Shown here: piece after piece, positions 57,189 through 64,000 of the stretch
Numbering within the stretch: position 1 is the stretch's first letter
Layout of the letters: every line of letters begins with the position of its first letter
Assembly (NCBI RefSeq): GCF_002727065.1
Contig: NZ_PDVP01000003.1
Coordinates: 1-64,000 of the forward strand
Source: Zhengella mangrovi
GTDB taxonomy: Bacteria > Pseudomonadota > Alphaproteobacteria > Rhizobiales > Rhizobiaceae
DNA length: 64,000 nt
Reading direction: 5' to 3'
The notes under the pieces: model-generated
Told to the model about the DNA's origin: nothing
Databases searched by the model: none
Seen by the model: only the letters and a program-made list of their open reading frames with translations
Program-made: the position numbers and the translations under genes

Positions 57189-58217
57189 ATGCGCGCATTG
57201 CAACTCGTCGAAGACCGCAAGCTGGAGATCGTCGACCTGCCCGCGCCGCCGCCGCCCGGTCCCGGTGAAGCCACGATCCGCGTCAAGGTCGTCGCGCTCA
57301 ACCACATCGACGTCTGGGGATGGCGCGGCATGGCCTTTGCGAAGCGCAAGATGCCGCTTGTGATCGGCGCCGAGGCCTCCGGTGAAGTCGAGGCCATCGG
57401 CCCCGGTGTCGCCAACGTCCTGCCAGGCCAGTTGGTCTCCGTCTACGGCGCCCGGACCTGCGGCCATTGCCACCATTGCCGTGAGGGCCGCGACAACCTT
57501 TGCGAACACGTCGGCGGCGTGCATGGCTTCCATCTCGACGGCTTTGCCCAGGAACGGATGAACATTCCCGCCCGCCTGCTCGTTCCCGCCCCGCCCGGGG
57601 TCAGCGATGTCGGCGCAGCACTCGCTCCCGTCACCTTCGGCACGGTCGAGCACATGCTGTTCGACAATGCGAAACTGCGGCCGGGCGAGACGATCCTCGT
57701 CCATGCCGGCGGGTCAGGCATCGGTACGGCCGCCATCCAGCTGGCCCGGCGCATGGGCTGCACGGTCATCACCACCGTCGGTTCCGACGCCAAGATCGAG
57801 CCGGCCCGGGCACTGGGAGCCGACCACGTGATCAACTACCGTGAGGACCGGTTCGAGGGCGTCGTGCGCAAGCTGACCAGGAAAAAGGGTGTGGATGTGG
57901 TTTTCGAGCATGTCGGCGCCGACACCTGGGCCGGGTCCATGCTGTGCATGAAACGCGGTGGCCGGCTGGTCACCTGCGGCTCCACGTCAGGCGTCTCCAC
58001 GCAGATGAACCTGATGCAGCTCTTCCAGCAGCAACTGAAGATATTCGGGTCCTTCGGCTGCCGCATGGAGAACATGGCCGATGCCATGGAGAAGATGGCC
58101 CGCGGCCTCGTTGCCCCCGTCATCGACACCGAATGCGGCTTCGAGGACATCGACCGGGCGCTCAAGCGCATGGAAACGCGCGACGTCTTCGGCAAGATCA
58201 TCCTGCGCGTGGCGTGA
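57189..58217 (+). CDS. adh2XL: Zinc-type medium-chain dehydrogenase of the lipid A acyl cluster (Adh2XL)
   Basis: A 342-aa MDR-family protein. It has a structural-zinc-like loop (ARTCGHCHHCREGRDNLC) and a Rossmann dinucleotide motif (HAGGSGIGTAAIQLARRMG). In rhizobia a gene of this type always sits between fabF1XL and lpxXL; it is thought to act as an enoyl or oxo reductase in the long-chain cycle. AGGAACG precedes the ATG. A longer in-frame upstream extension to 56970 overlaps fabF1XL and is rejected. Confidence 0.88.
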   Translation: MRALQLVEDRKLEIVDLPAPPPPGPGEATIRVKVVALNHIDVWGWRGMAFAKRKMPLVIGAEASGEVEAIGPGVANVLPGQLVSVYGARTCGHCHHCREGRDNLCEHVGGVHGFHLDGFAQERMNIPARLLVPAPPGVSDVGAALAPVTFGTVEHMLFDNAKLRPGETILVHAGGSGIGTAAIQLARRMGCTVITTVGSDAKIEPARALGADHVINYREDRFEGVVRKLTRKKGVDVVFEHVGADTWAGSMLCMKRGGRLVTCGSTSGVSTQMNLMQLFQQQLKIFGSFGCRMENMADAMEKMARGLVAPVIDTECGFEDIDRALKRMETRDVFGKIILRVA

Positions 58218-58236
58218 CCGGAGCCGGACGCGCGCC

Positions 58237-59175
58237 ATGAAGATGTTCGTCTACCGCGTCCTGCGCCGCCTGAAGTTCGTCGAATACTGGATCGTCGCCC
58301 GGCTGACGCTTGGCCTGCTCTGGATCATCAAGCTCTTGCCGGCCGAAGGCTCGCTTGCCGCGCTGGAATGGCTCGCCCGCCGGTTCGGCCCCCTGTCCGG
58401 ACGCCACAGGGTGGCACTCGACAATCTGCGCCACGCCTTCCCGGAAAAGACCGAAGCAGACCTCCAGGCGATTGCCCTCGACATGTGGGGCAACATGGGC
58501 CGTCTGATGGGCGAATACGTCTTCCTCGACGATATCTTTGACTACGATCCCGCACACCCGGAGAGCGGCCGCGTCACCGTCGACGGCGCCGAGGTCTTCG
58601 AGAAACTGCTGCGGGACAAGGACAGACCGGCGATTTTCTTCACCGCGCACATGGGCAATTTCGAGCTTCTCCCGGTGGCGGCCATGACCTATGGCCTCGA
58701 AGTCACCGCGCTGTTTCGTCCGCCCAACAACCCCTACCTTGCCGAGCGGCTCCTGGCCGCCCGCCATACGGCCATGGGAGCCCTCGTTCCCTCGCGGGCC
58801 GGCGCTTCCTTCGCCCTTGCCCGTGTCCTGGAAAACGGTGGCAAGGCGGGCATGCTGGTCGACCAGTTCTTCATCCGTGGCAGGATCGTCGAATTCTTCG
58901 GCCGCGAAGCATCGACCAGTCCCCTTCTGGGCAAGCTGGCGCGCCAGTTCGATTGTCCGATCCATCCCGCCCGTTGTGTCCGTCTCCCGGGCGGGCGCTT
59001 TCACCTCACCCTGTTTGACGCCATCGATCCGGTACGCGACGCATCCGGCCGGGTTGACGTCCATGGCGTGACGCAACAGGTGACCTCCATCGTGGAAGAC
59101 TGGATCAGGCAGGATCCCGGCCAGTGGATGTGGTTTCACAAGCGCTGGAAGAATTCCCCCCGGGCACGGCGCTAG
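58237..59175 (+). CDS. lpxXL: Lipid A very-long-chain acyltransferase
   Basis: A 312-aa LpxL/HtrB-family enzyme. An N-terminal membrane anchor (about 15-35) precedes the active-site HX4E motif (H138 and E143 in TAHMGNFE) and the acceptor-site block RPPNNPYLAERLL. It moves the C28 acyl chain from AcpXL to the 2' side of lipid A, making a membrane-spanning anchor. It is the last gene of the acpXL cluster and follows adh2XL by 19 bp. Confidence 0.93.
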   Translation: MKMFVYRVLRRLKFVEYWIVARLTLGLLWIIKLLPAEGSLAALEWLARRFGPLSGRHRVALDNLRHAFPEKTEADLQAIALDMWGNMGRLMGEYVFLDDIFDYDPAHPESGRVTVDGAEVFEKLLRDKDRPAIFFTAHMGNFELLPVAAMTYGLEVTALFRPPNNPYLAERLLAARHTAMGALVPSRAGASFALARVLENGGKAGMLVDQFFIRGRIVEFFGREASTSPLLGKLARQFDCPIHPARCVRLPGGRFHLTLFDAIDPVRDASGRVDVHGVTQQVTSIVEDWIRQDPGQWMWFHKRWKNSPRARR

Positions 59176-59293
59176 GGCAAATTCCTTGCTGTCAGGTCCG
59201 CAGGCAACAGCCCGGCAACCCGCTACAATAGCAATCCGCGCCGCGTTCCCGTGAGCAACCCCTGGCCGCATTAACAGGATGTAAACTGCTTTT

Positions 59294-59319
59294 GGTTGTA
59301 TTTATCCATATATACAACC
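59294..59319. promoter_or_regulatory. 26-bp palindrome before the ManC-like gene
   Basis: GGTTGTAT (59294-59301) and ATACAACC (59312-59319) are perfect 8-bp arms around a 10-nt AT-rich spacer. It ends 15 bp before the ATG at 59334, overlapping the likely promoter or leader, and directly precedes the GGAG ribosome-binding site. It is a strong candidate operator; the binding protein is unknown. Confidence 0.6.
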
Positions 59320-59333
59320 TGGAGTTTTTCCAA

Positions 59334-60710
59334 ATGTCCGGATCAACCGAAGTCGGCGCGCCGCGGCCCGTTCCCGTTATCATTGCCTCCCACCCTCTCG
59401 CCGGCTTCTGGCCACGGTCGACACCGGAACGGCCATGGTGCTTCCGCCGTTCCGGCAAGGCCCAGTCACCGGTCGAGAGGCTCCTGGAACAATTCCTCGA
59501 AGATCCGAGGTTCTCCCCGCCGGTCCTCGTCGTGGGCGAACTCTCGGTCCGCGCCGCTACAGAACAGACGGCAAGCTGGCGTGAACGCGGCGTCCACGTG
59601 CTCGCCGTCCCTGCCGACACGCGCAACGGCACAGCGGCCGTGCTGGCAGCCCTCGAGATCGCGGCGCGCAAGCGGCGCGCCCTCGTCGCCTACCTTCCGG
59701 CGAGCCTTGAGATGGACGATGGCCTTTCGCCCGTCGATGCCTTGGCGCGGGGAACGGCCATGCTGCCCCGGAACAGGATGGCCATGATCTACACCCGCCA
59801 TGCGCGACCGGGCGATCGCGGAATCGGCTACGTGACAGGCAGCTTCCTTGGCGGGAGCCTTCACGAAGCCCGATCCGTCCTGCCTCCCAGCGCGGCCGAA
59901 TCGCGCGAACTGGCCATGGCCGCCAACGACCTGCACATCCCCACCGGACCGGTGGTCTGCCGCCTCGACACCCTGATCGAAATGGTCCAGCACGTCGCGC
60001 CCATGCTGTTCAAGTCGGCCATCAGCGCGCTTCAGCATGCCGACCGGACCGGCATGATCATCCGGCCGCACCCCGGGTTTCTTTCCCTCGTCGCCGGTTT
60101 CGGCGTCGGCGACATCATGGCGTCGCAGCGTTCCGGCGTCGTGCTGAACACGCTTGGAGAGCATATGCGGACACTTCGCGGCTGGGCAGACATCGATCCC
60201 GCTGAGGAAAGCGGCGCCGCCCCCATTCGGATCGGCGTCGCCGGCCTGCCGCAACACCGGATCATCCAAGGGTCGGCGGGGATATTCATTTGCGCGAAGG
60301 GCCAGGAATCCGAAGCCAGCCGCTTCTACCCGTCGCCCGGATCGAGCGACTTTGCCCGTTCGCCAGGCTCGCACCTGCGAAACTGGGGGACCGAACAACT
60401 CGTGGAAGAGGAATATGGCATCCGCATTCTCAGGCTCGAGGTCTCGCCGGGAATGGTGCTGCCGCCGGAATGCCATTTCAGGCGGCGCGAAACCTGGTCG
60501 ATCAGTTCCGGCAACGCGATCGCCACTGTCGACAACCGGGTCGAGAGCATGGTGGCCGGCGACCATCTGACCATCCCACAGGGCGCCATTCACACCCTGC
60601 GCAATGTCGGGTCGGAACCGCTCGTGCTCTACGAGTGCCGGATCGGCGCATACCTCGAGGACGATGACCGCATTCGCACAACGTCCCTCTCCCGGATGGC
60701 AGAGGTATGA
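59334..60710 (+). CDS. ManC/AlgA-like protein with eroded catalytic motifs
   Basis: A 458-aa protein with the two-part layout of mannose-1-phosphate guanylyltransferase/mannose-6-phosphate isomerase, but divergent. The pyrophosphorylase signature GGSGTRLWPLSR reads ASHPLAGFWPRST (residues 18-30), losing the Gly-rich nucleotide loop and its Arg. The C-terminal cupin (NWGTEQLVEEEYGIRILRLE onward) has ECHFRR where PMI-II enzymes have QMHHHR, leaving one of the metal histidines. Length and fold are kept, so it is under selection, perhaps as a sugar-nucleotide sensor or regulator. The ATG follows GGAG; a longer start lies in the palindrome. It is alone, facing the L,D-transpeptidase. Confidence 0.7.
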   Translation: MSGSTEVGAPRPVPVIIASHPLAGFWPRSTPERPWCFRRSGKAQSPVERLLEQFLEDPRFSPPVLVVGELSVRAATEQTASWRERGVHVLAVPADTRNGTAAVLAALEIAARKRRALVAYLPASLEMDDGLSPVDALARGTAMLPRNRMAMIYTRHARPGDRGIGYVTGSFLGGSLHEARSVLPPSAAESRELAMAANDLHIPTGPVVCRLDTLIEMVQHVAPMLFKSAISALQHADRTGMIIRPHPGFLSLVAGFGVGDIMASQRSGVVLNTLGEHMRTLRGWADIDPAEESGAAPIRIGVAGLPQHRIIQGSAGIFICAKGQESEASRFYPSPGSSDFARSPGSHLRNWGTEQLVEEEYGIRILRLEVSPGMVLPPECHFRRRETWSISSGNAIATVDNRVESMVAGDHLTIPQGAIHTLRNVGSEPLVLYECRIGAYLEDDDRIRTTSLSRMAEV

Positions 60711-60737
60711 GACGTCATCGCCCGTCGCGGGACTATA

Positions 60738-60760
60738 CCGCCTCCATGCAGAGGAGGCGG
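60738..60760. terminator. Convergent hairpin between the ManC-like and L,D-transpeptidase genes
   Basis: CCGCCTCC and GGAGGCGG form an 8-bp GC stem with a 7-nt loop, 28 bp past the ManC-like stop and 15 bp from the opposing gene's stop. On the plus side it is followed by a moderately T-rich 'cagttctttcc'. It is probably a bidirectional, imperfect terminator. Confidence 0.55.
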
Positions 60761-60774
60761 CAGTTCTTTCCGGG

Positions 60775-61212
60775 TCAGTTGGTGATCACGATCCGCACGT
60801 TGCGCGGGCCCACTTCCTTGGCCATGGAAAACAGCTTGGCTGCATTCCCGGGCGCGAGGCGTACGCAACCATGCGACGCCGGACGCCCCAACCGCTTGAC
60901 GGCACCGGTTCCATGAATGGCATAGCCGCCGCGGAAGAAGATCGAGTGCGGCATCGGCGAGTTATGATATTTGCGCGAATACCACATCTTGTGCATGCGC
61001 GTGGGACGGTAGGTTCCTCGCGGCGTATAATAACCGGAGCGCGCGGTCGAAACCTTCCACCGGCCAACAACCGTGCCGTACTTCTTGACCGTCATCGTCT
61101 GCGAAGAGATGTCGATATGTGCAACAAGGCTCGCAGCGAGAGACGTTGCCACACCCCCCATGATCAACATGGCGGTGGCGACCAGGACTGCACCGAATTT
61201 ACGCATGGACAT
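60775..61212 (-). CDS. L,D-transpeptidase (YkuD family)
   Basis: A 145-aa exported protein: a signal peptide (about 1-27) followed by a minimal YkuD domain. The catalytic motif is complete: HGTGAVKRLGRPASHGCVRL, with the nucleophile Cys in SHGCVR. It links peptidoglycan stems (3-3 cross-links) or attaches outer-membrane proteins. Two starts are possible: ATG 61212 (3 nt from AGAGGG) and ATG 61206 with better spacing. Confidence 0.9.
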   Translation of the reverse strand: MSMRKFGAVLVATAMLIMGGVATSLAASLVAHIDISSQTMTVKKYGTVVGRWKVSTARSGYYTPRGTYRPTRMHKMWYSRKYHNSPMPHSIFFRGGYAIHGTGAVKRLGRPASHGCVRLAPGNAAKLFSMAKEVGPRNVRIVITN

Positions 61213-61253
61213 ACACCCTCTTACCTATCATCTTCTTTTCTCACCCTATCTAA

Positions 61254-61303
61254 CGATACGCAAAATTGCTGTGATGATCATTACACAATTGGGTGACGTA
61301 TCG
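61254..61303. repeat. Inverted repeat between the L,D-transpeptidase and M20 peptidase genes
   Basis: CGATACG (61254-61260) and CGTATCG (61297-61303) are perfect arms 36 nt apart in an AT-rich divergent region of 184 bp. It may be an operator pair or chance; no other signal was recognised there. Confidence 0.3.
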
Positions 61304-61396
61304 CATTTGCGCTACAATTTTGCCGTCATGGTTACCATTGAAGGTTGATGAACGACGGGGCTTGAAAAAAATCCGGCGCCGCCGTCAAATCCCGCC

Positions 61397-62695
61397 ATGA
61401 CAGAACCGTTCAAGAAAAGAATCGCCGATCTGGTTGCCGAGCGGCGCGATGTGCTGGTCGATCTGACGCGCGACCTCATCCGCTTTCCCACGGTCAACCC
61501 GCCTGGCGAGGCCTATCGGCCCTGCGCCGAGTTTGTCGGGCGTGAAATGGAACGCCGCGGCTTTGCCGTCGAATATATCCGGGCCGAAGGGGAACCCGGG
61601 GATACCGACGCCTATCCGCGGGTGAACGTTGTCGCCAGGCGCGAGGGCGGCCGGCCGGGGCCGACCGTCCATTTCAACTCGCACATCGACGTCGTCGAAG
61701 CCGGCCACGGCTGGTCGGTCGATCCGTTCGAGGGCGTGGTCAAGGATGGCCGGGTCTATGGCCGGGGCGCCTGCGACATGAAGGGCGGACTGGCCGCGTC
61801 GATCGTCGCGGTCGATGCCTTCCTGGCCCTCTACCCCGAATTTCCCGGCGCCATCGAGATCTCGGGCACCGTCGACGAGGAGTCCGGCGGCTTCGGCGGC
61901 GTGGCCTATCTGGCCCGCAAGGGCTACTTCTCCCGCCCGAGGGTCGATCACGTCATCATTCCCGAACCGCTCAACAAGGATCGCATCTGCCTTGGCCATC
62001 GCGGCGTCTGGTGGGCGGAGATCGAGACCAAGGGCGAGATCGCCCACGGTTCCATGCCGTTCCTCGGCGATTGCGCGGTCCGGCACATGGGCGCCGTGCT
62101 GTCGGCCTTTGAGGAGGATCTCTTTCCCGCCCTCGACCGCAAGCAGACGCGCATGCCCGTCGTGCCGGAAGGCGCCCGACGGTCGACCCTGAACATCAAT
62201 TCCATCCATGGCGGCCAGACCGACGACTACAGCGGCCTCCCCTCGCCAAATGTCCCCGACAGTTGCCGCCTGACCATCGATCGCCGGTTCCTGCTGGAAG
62301 AGGACATCGCCGAGGTCAAGCGCGAGGTTGTCGCCATCCTGGAAAGGCTGAAGCGGGAACGCCCGAAATTCGACTTCTCGATCCGCGACATCATGGAGGT
62401 CCTGCCGCTGATGACGGAAAAGGACGCCCCGGTGGTGCAGGCGGTGACGGAAGCCGTGCGCGAGGTGTTCGGCCGCGATCCCGACTACGTCATTTCACCT
62501 GGCACCTACGACCAGAAGCACATGGCCCGCATCGGCCATCTCCACGATGCCATCGCCTATGGTCCGGGCATTCTCGACCTGGCCCACAAGCCCGACGAGT
62601 GGGTCGGCATCGACGACATGGTCGAATCGGCGACCGTCATGGCGCTTGGCCTGGCTCGACTGCTGTTCGCCGGCCAGTCCGAGCGGCCGGGATGA
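61397..62695 (+). CDS. M20-family metallopeptidase (ArgE/DapE-like deacylase)
   Basis: A 432-aa zinc amidohydrolase. Metal and catalytic motifs are HFNSHIDVV (first His, Asp), YGRGACDMKGG (bridging Asp), GTVDEESGG (catalytic Glu) and a late His region (DLAHKPDEW). It belongs to the acetylornithine deacetylase / succinyl-diaminopimelate desuccinylase group of unknown substrate, often beside peptide transporters. The peptide-type substrate-binding protein 111 bp downstream fits a role in using imported N-acyl amino acids or peptides. Confidence 0.87.
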   Translation: MTEPFKKRIADLVAERRDVLVDLTRDLIRFPTVNPPGEAYRPCAEFVGREMERRGFAVEYIRAEGEPGDTDAYPRVNVVARREGGRPGPTVHFNSHIDVVEAGHGWSVDPFEGVVKDGRVYGRGACDMKGGLAASIVAVDAFLALYPEFPGAIEISGTVDEESGGFGGVAYLARKGYFSRPRVDHVIIPEPLNKDRICLGHRGVWWAEIETKGEIAHGSMPFLGDCAVRHMGAVLSAFEEDLFPALDRKQTRMPVVPEGARRSTLNINSIHGGQTDDYSGLPSPNVPDSCRLTIDRRFLLEEDIAEVKREVVAILERLKRERPKFDFSIRDIMEVLPLMTEKDAPVVQAVTEAVREVFGRDPDYVISPGTYDQKHMARIGHLHDAIAYGPGILDLAHKPDEWVGIDDMVESATVMALGLARLLFAGQSERPG

Positions 62696-62806
62696 ATGAC
62701 CCGTGCGGATTGAAATCCTGCTGACAATCACGCCCATTGCTGATTAACTTCGCGCCAGGGCCGCCTGACGGCCGCGGAAAAACAGGGGAAACAGGTGAGG
62801 TCTTCG

Positions 62807-64000
62807 ATGAAACCGATGAAATCCATTCTGGCAGCAAGCCTTTTCGTGCTGGCAACCGGCGTGTCCGCCTTTGCCGCACGCAGCGATCTCGTTCTGGGCA
62901 TCGTCCTGGAGCCGCCGCATCTCGACCCGACTGCATCGGCCGCTGCCGCGGTGGACGAAGTGGTCTACGCCAACGTGTTCGAAGGCCTCACGCGCATCGG
63001 GCCGAACGGCCAGGTGGAACCCGCCCTCGCCGAGAAATGGGACATCTCCGAGGACGGCAAGACCTACACCTTCCATCTTCACACCGGGGTGAAGTTCCAC
63101 GATGGCACGGGCTTCGATGCGGAAGACGTGAAATTTTCTCTCGATCGCGCCCGTGCCGATGATTCCACCAACGCCCAGAAGGGTCTCTTCGCTGCCATTG
63201 ACAGCGTCGAGGTGGTCGACCCTGCGACGGTGAAGGTCATGCTCAAGCAGCCGCAGGGCGCCTTCCTCTACAACATGGGCTGGGGCGACGCGGTCATGGT
63301 GGCGCCGGAATCCGCCGGAACCAACAAGGAAAAGCCGGTCGGCACCGGTCCGTTCAAGTTCGAGAACTGGGCGAAGGGCTCGTCCATCACCATCGTCAAG
63401 AACCCCGACTACTGGGGTGATGCGGTCGCACTCGACAAGGCGGAATTCCGCATCGTGCCGGATGCCGCGGCCGCCGTGCCGGCCCTGCTTTCGGGCGATG
63501 TGCAGGCCTTCCCGCAGTTCCCTGCGGGCGATGCCCTGCCGCAGGTCCAGGCCGACCCCCGCTTCAAGGTCGTGATCGGCGCCACCGAGGGCGAGACCAT
63601 CCTCGCCACCAACAACAAGAAGCCGCCATTCGATAACATCAAGGTGCGTCAGGCCATTGCCCACACGCTCGACCGCAAGGCGATCATCGCCGGCGCTTCG
63701 GCTGGCGGCAACGGTGTGCCGATCGGCTCGCATTTCTCGCCGGCCAACAAGGATTACATCGACCTGACAGGCACCTACCCGCACGACATTGCCAAGGCCA
63801 AGGAACTGATGAAGGAAGCCGGGCTCGAGAACGGCTTCAAGGCCACGATCAAGCTGCCGCCTCCGGCCTATGCCCGCGATGGCGGCCAGATCATCGCCTC
63901 CGAGCTCAAGGAAATCGGCATCGACCTGGAAATCATCCCGGTGGAATGGGCGCAGTGGCTGGAGCAGGTCTTCAAGGGCAAGGACTACGACCTGACCATC
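62807..64000 (+). CDS. Family 5 ABC transporter substrate-binding protein, 3' partial
   Basis: The first 398 codons of a periplasmic peptide/nickel-type (SBP_bac_5) binding protein. A signal peptide (MKPMKSILAASLFVLATGVSAFA) precedes the family start LGIVLEPPHLDPTASAAAAVDEVVYANVFEGL. The blocks ALAEKWDISEDGKTYTFHL and FHDGTGFDAEDVKFSLDR follow. The frame is open to the window edge. GGTGAGG precedes the ATG. The permease and ATPase genes should follow outside the window. Confidence 0.9.
   Translation, partial: MKPMKSILAASLFVLATGVSAFAARSDLVLGIVLEPPHLDPTASAAAAVDEVVYANVFEGLTRIGPNGQVEPALAEKWDISEDGKTYTFHLHTGVKFHDGTGFDAEDVKFSLDRARADDSTNAQKGLFAAIDSVEVVDPATVKVMLKQPQGAFLYNMGWGDAVMVAPESAGTNKEKPVGTGPFKFENWAKGSSITIVKNPDYWGDAVALDKAEFRIVPDAAAAVPALLSGDVQAFPQFPAGDALPQVQADPRFKVVIGATEGETILATNNKKPPFDNIKVRQAIAHTLDRKAIIAGASAGGNGVPIGSHFSPANKDYIDLTGTYPHDIAKAKELMKEAGLENGFKATIKLPPPAYARDGGQIIASELKEIGIDLEIIPVEWAQWLEQVFKGKDYDLTI

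Noticed and set aside
1-64000. tRNA, rRNA, CRISPR arrays, insertion sequences and a glmS-type ribozyme
   Set aside because: I saw no cloverleaf-like 3' ends, repeat-spacer arrays, transposase genes or ribozyme core. Small RNAs cannot be excluded by eye.

Overview
The window is GC-rich DNA from an alphaproteobacterium, most likely of the order Hyphomicrobiales (Rhizobiales). The best evidence for this is the acpXL/fabF2XL/fabF1XL/adh2XL/lpxXL block at 54.3-59.2 kb, which makes and attaches the very-long-chain fatty acid of rhizobial-type lipid A. A PutA/PutR pair, a Zur-Znu system and an AcpXL close to the rhizobial one fit the same assignment. I cannot name the genus. No rRNA, tRNA or CRISPR was found.

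Region 1 (1 to about 3.48 kb) is accessory DNA. It holds a 5'-truncated EpiD/Dfp-like flavoprotein, a DUF3489/DUF2924 pair with a shortened DUF2924, and two small secreted proteins with six cysteines each. It ends at a 20-codon remnant of the 5' end of dusA on the minus strand. dusA is a known integration target, so this is best read as one end of an integrative element, with the rest lying left of the window. Region 2 (3.7-8.9 kb) is iorAB (molybdenum hydroxylase) and ppsA.

Region 3 (about 9.0-33.5 kb) is the highlight: a complete exopolysaccharide locus whose regulators closely match the symbiosis polysaccharide (syp) system of Vibrio fischeri. It has a STAS protein (SypA-like), a HATPase-REC-PP2C protein (SypE-like), a sigma-54 response regulator (SypG-like) and a hybrid kinase with an HPt domain (SypF-like). 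Export and assembly genes are a six-SLBB export protein, a degenerate SypD-like ATPase, a Wzz-type protein, a flippase, a polymerase, an acetyltransferase, five separate glycosyltransferase genes, a GT2 fused to a phosphoglycosyl transferase, and a dedicated glmS. Four sigma-54 (-24/-12) promoter-like sites lie in front of four of its transcription units, each predicting a 22-27 nt leader. The kinase shares an operon with a secreted molybdopterin-domain-like protein.

Region 4 (33.7-37.4 kb) is zur-znuB-znuC diverging from znuA, with a Zur-box-like palindrome between, then an MgtC-family gene. Region 5 (37.4-46.5 kb) is catabolic: an IclR regulator diverging from a half-length aryl-CoA-type monooxygenase and a benzoate-CoA-type ligase, then Mrp/ApbC, a ferredoxin reductase-like flavoprotein, a family III CoA transferase, a hydrolase with the full fluoroacetate dehalogenase residue set, and a TauE/SafE-type permease. 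Region 6 (46.6-54.2 kb) is putA/putR, an unknown membrane protein, a succinate-semialdehyde dehydrogenase and an AEC transporter.

Region 7 (54.3-59.2 kb) is the lipid A very-long-chain acyl cluster. It lacks fabZXL, and its FabF2XL has lost the catalytic Cys, so the two synthases look like a KS/chain-length-factor pair. Region 8 (59.3-64 kb) has a ManC-like protein with eroded catalytic motifs, an L,D-transpeptidase, an M20 peptidase and the start of a peptide-type ABC substrate-binding protein that runs off the window.
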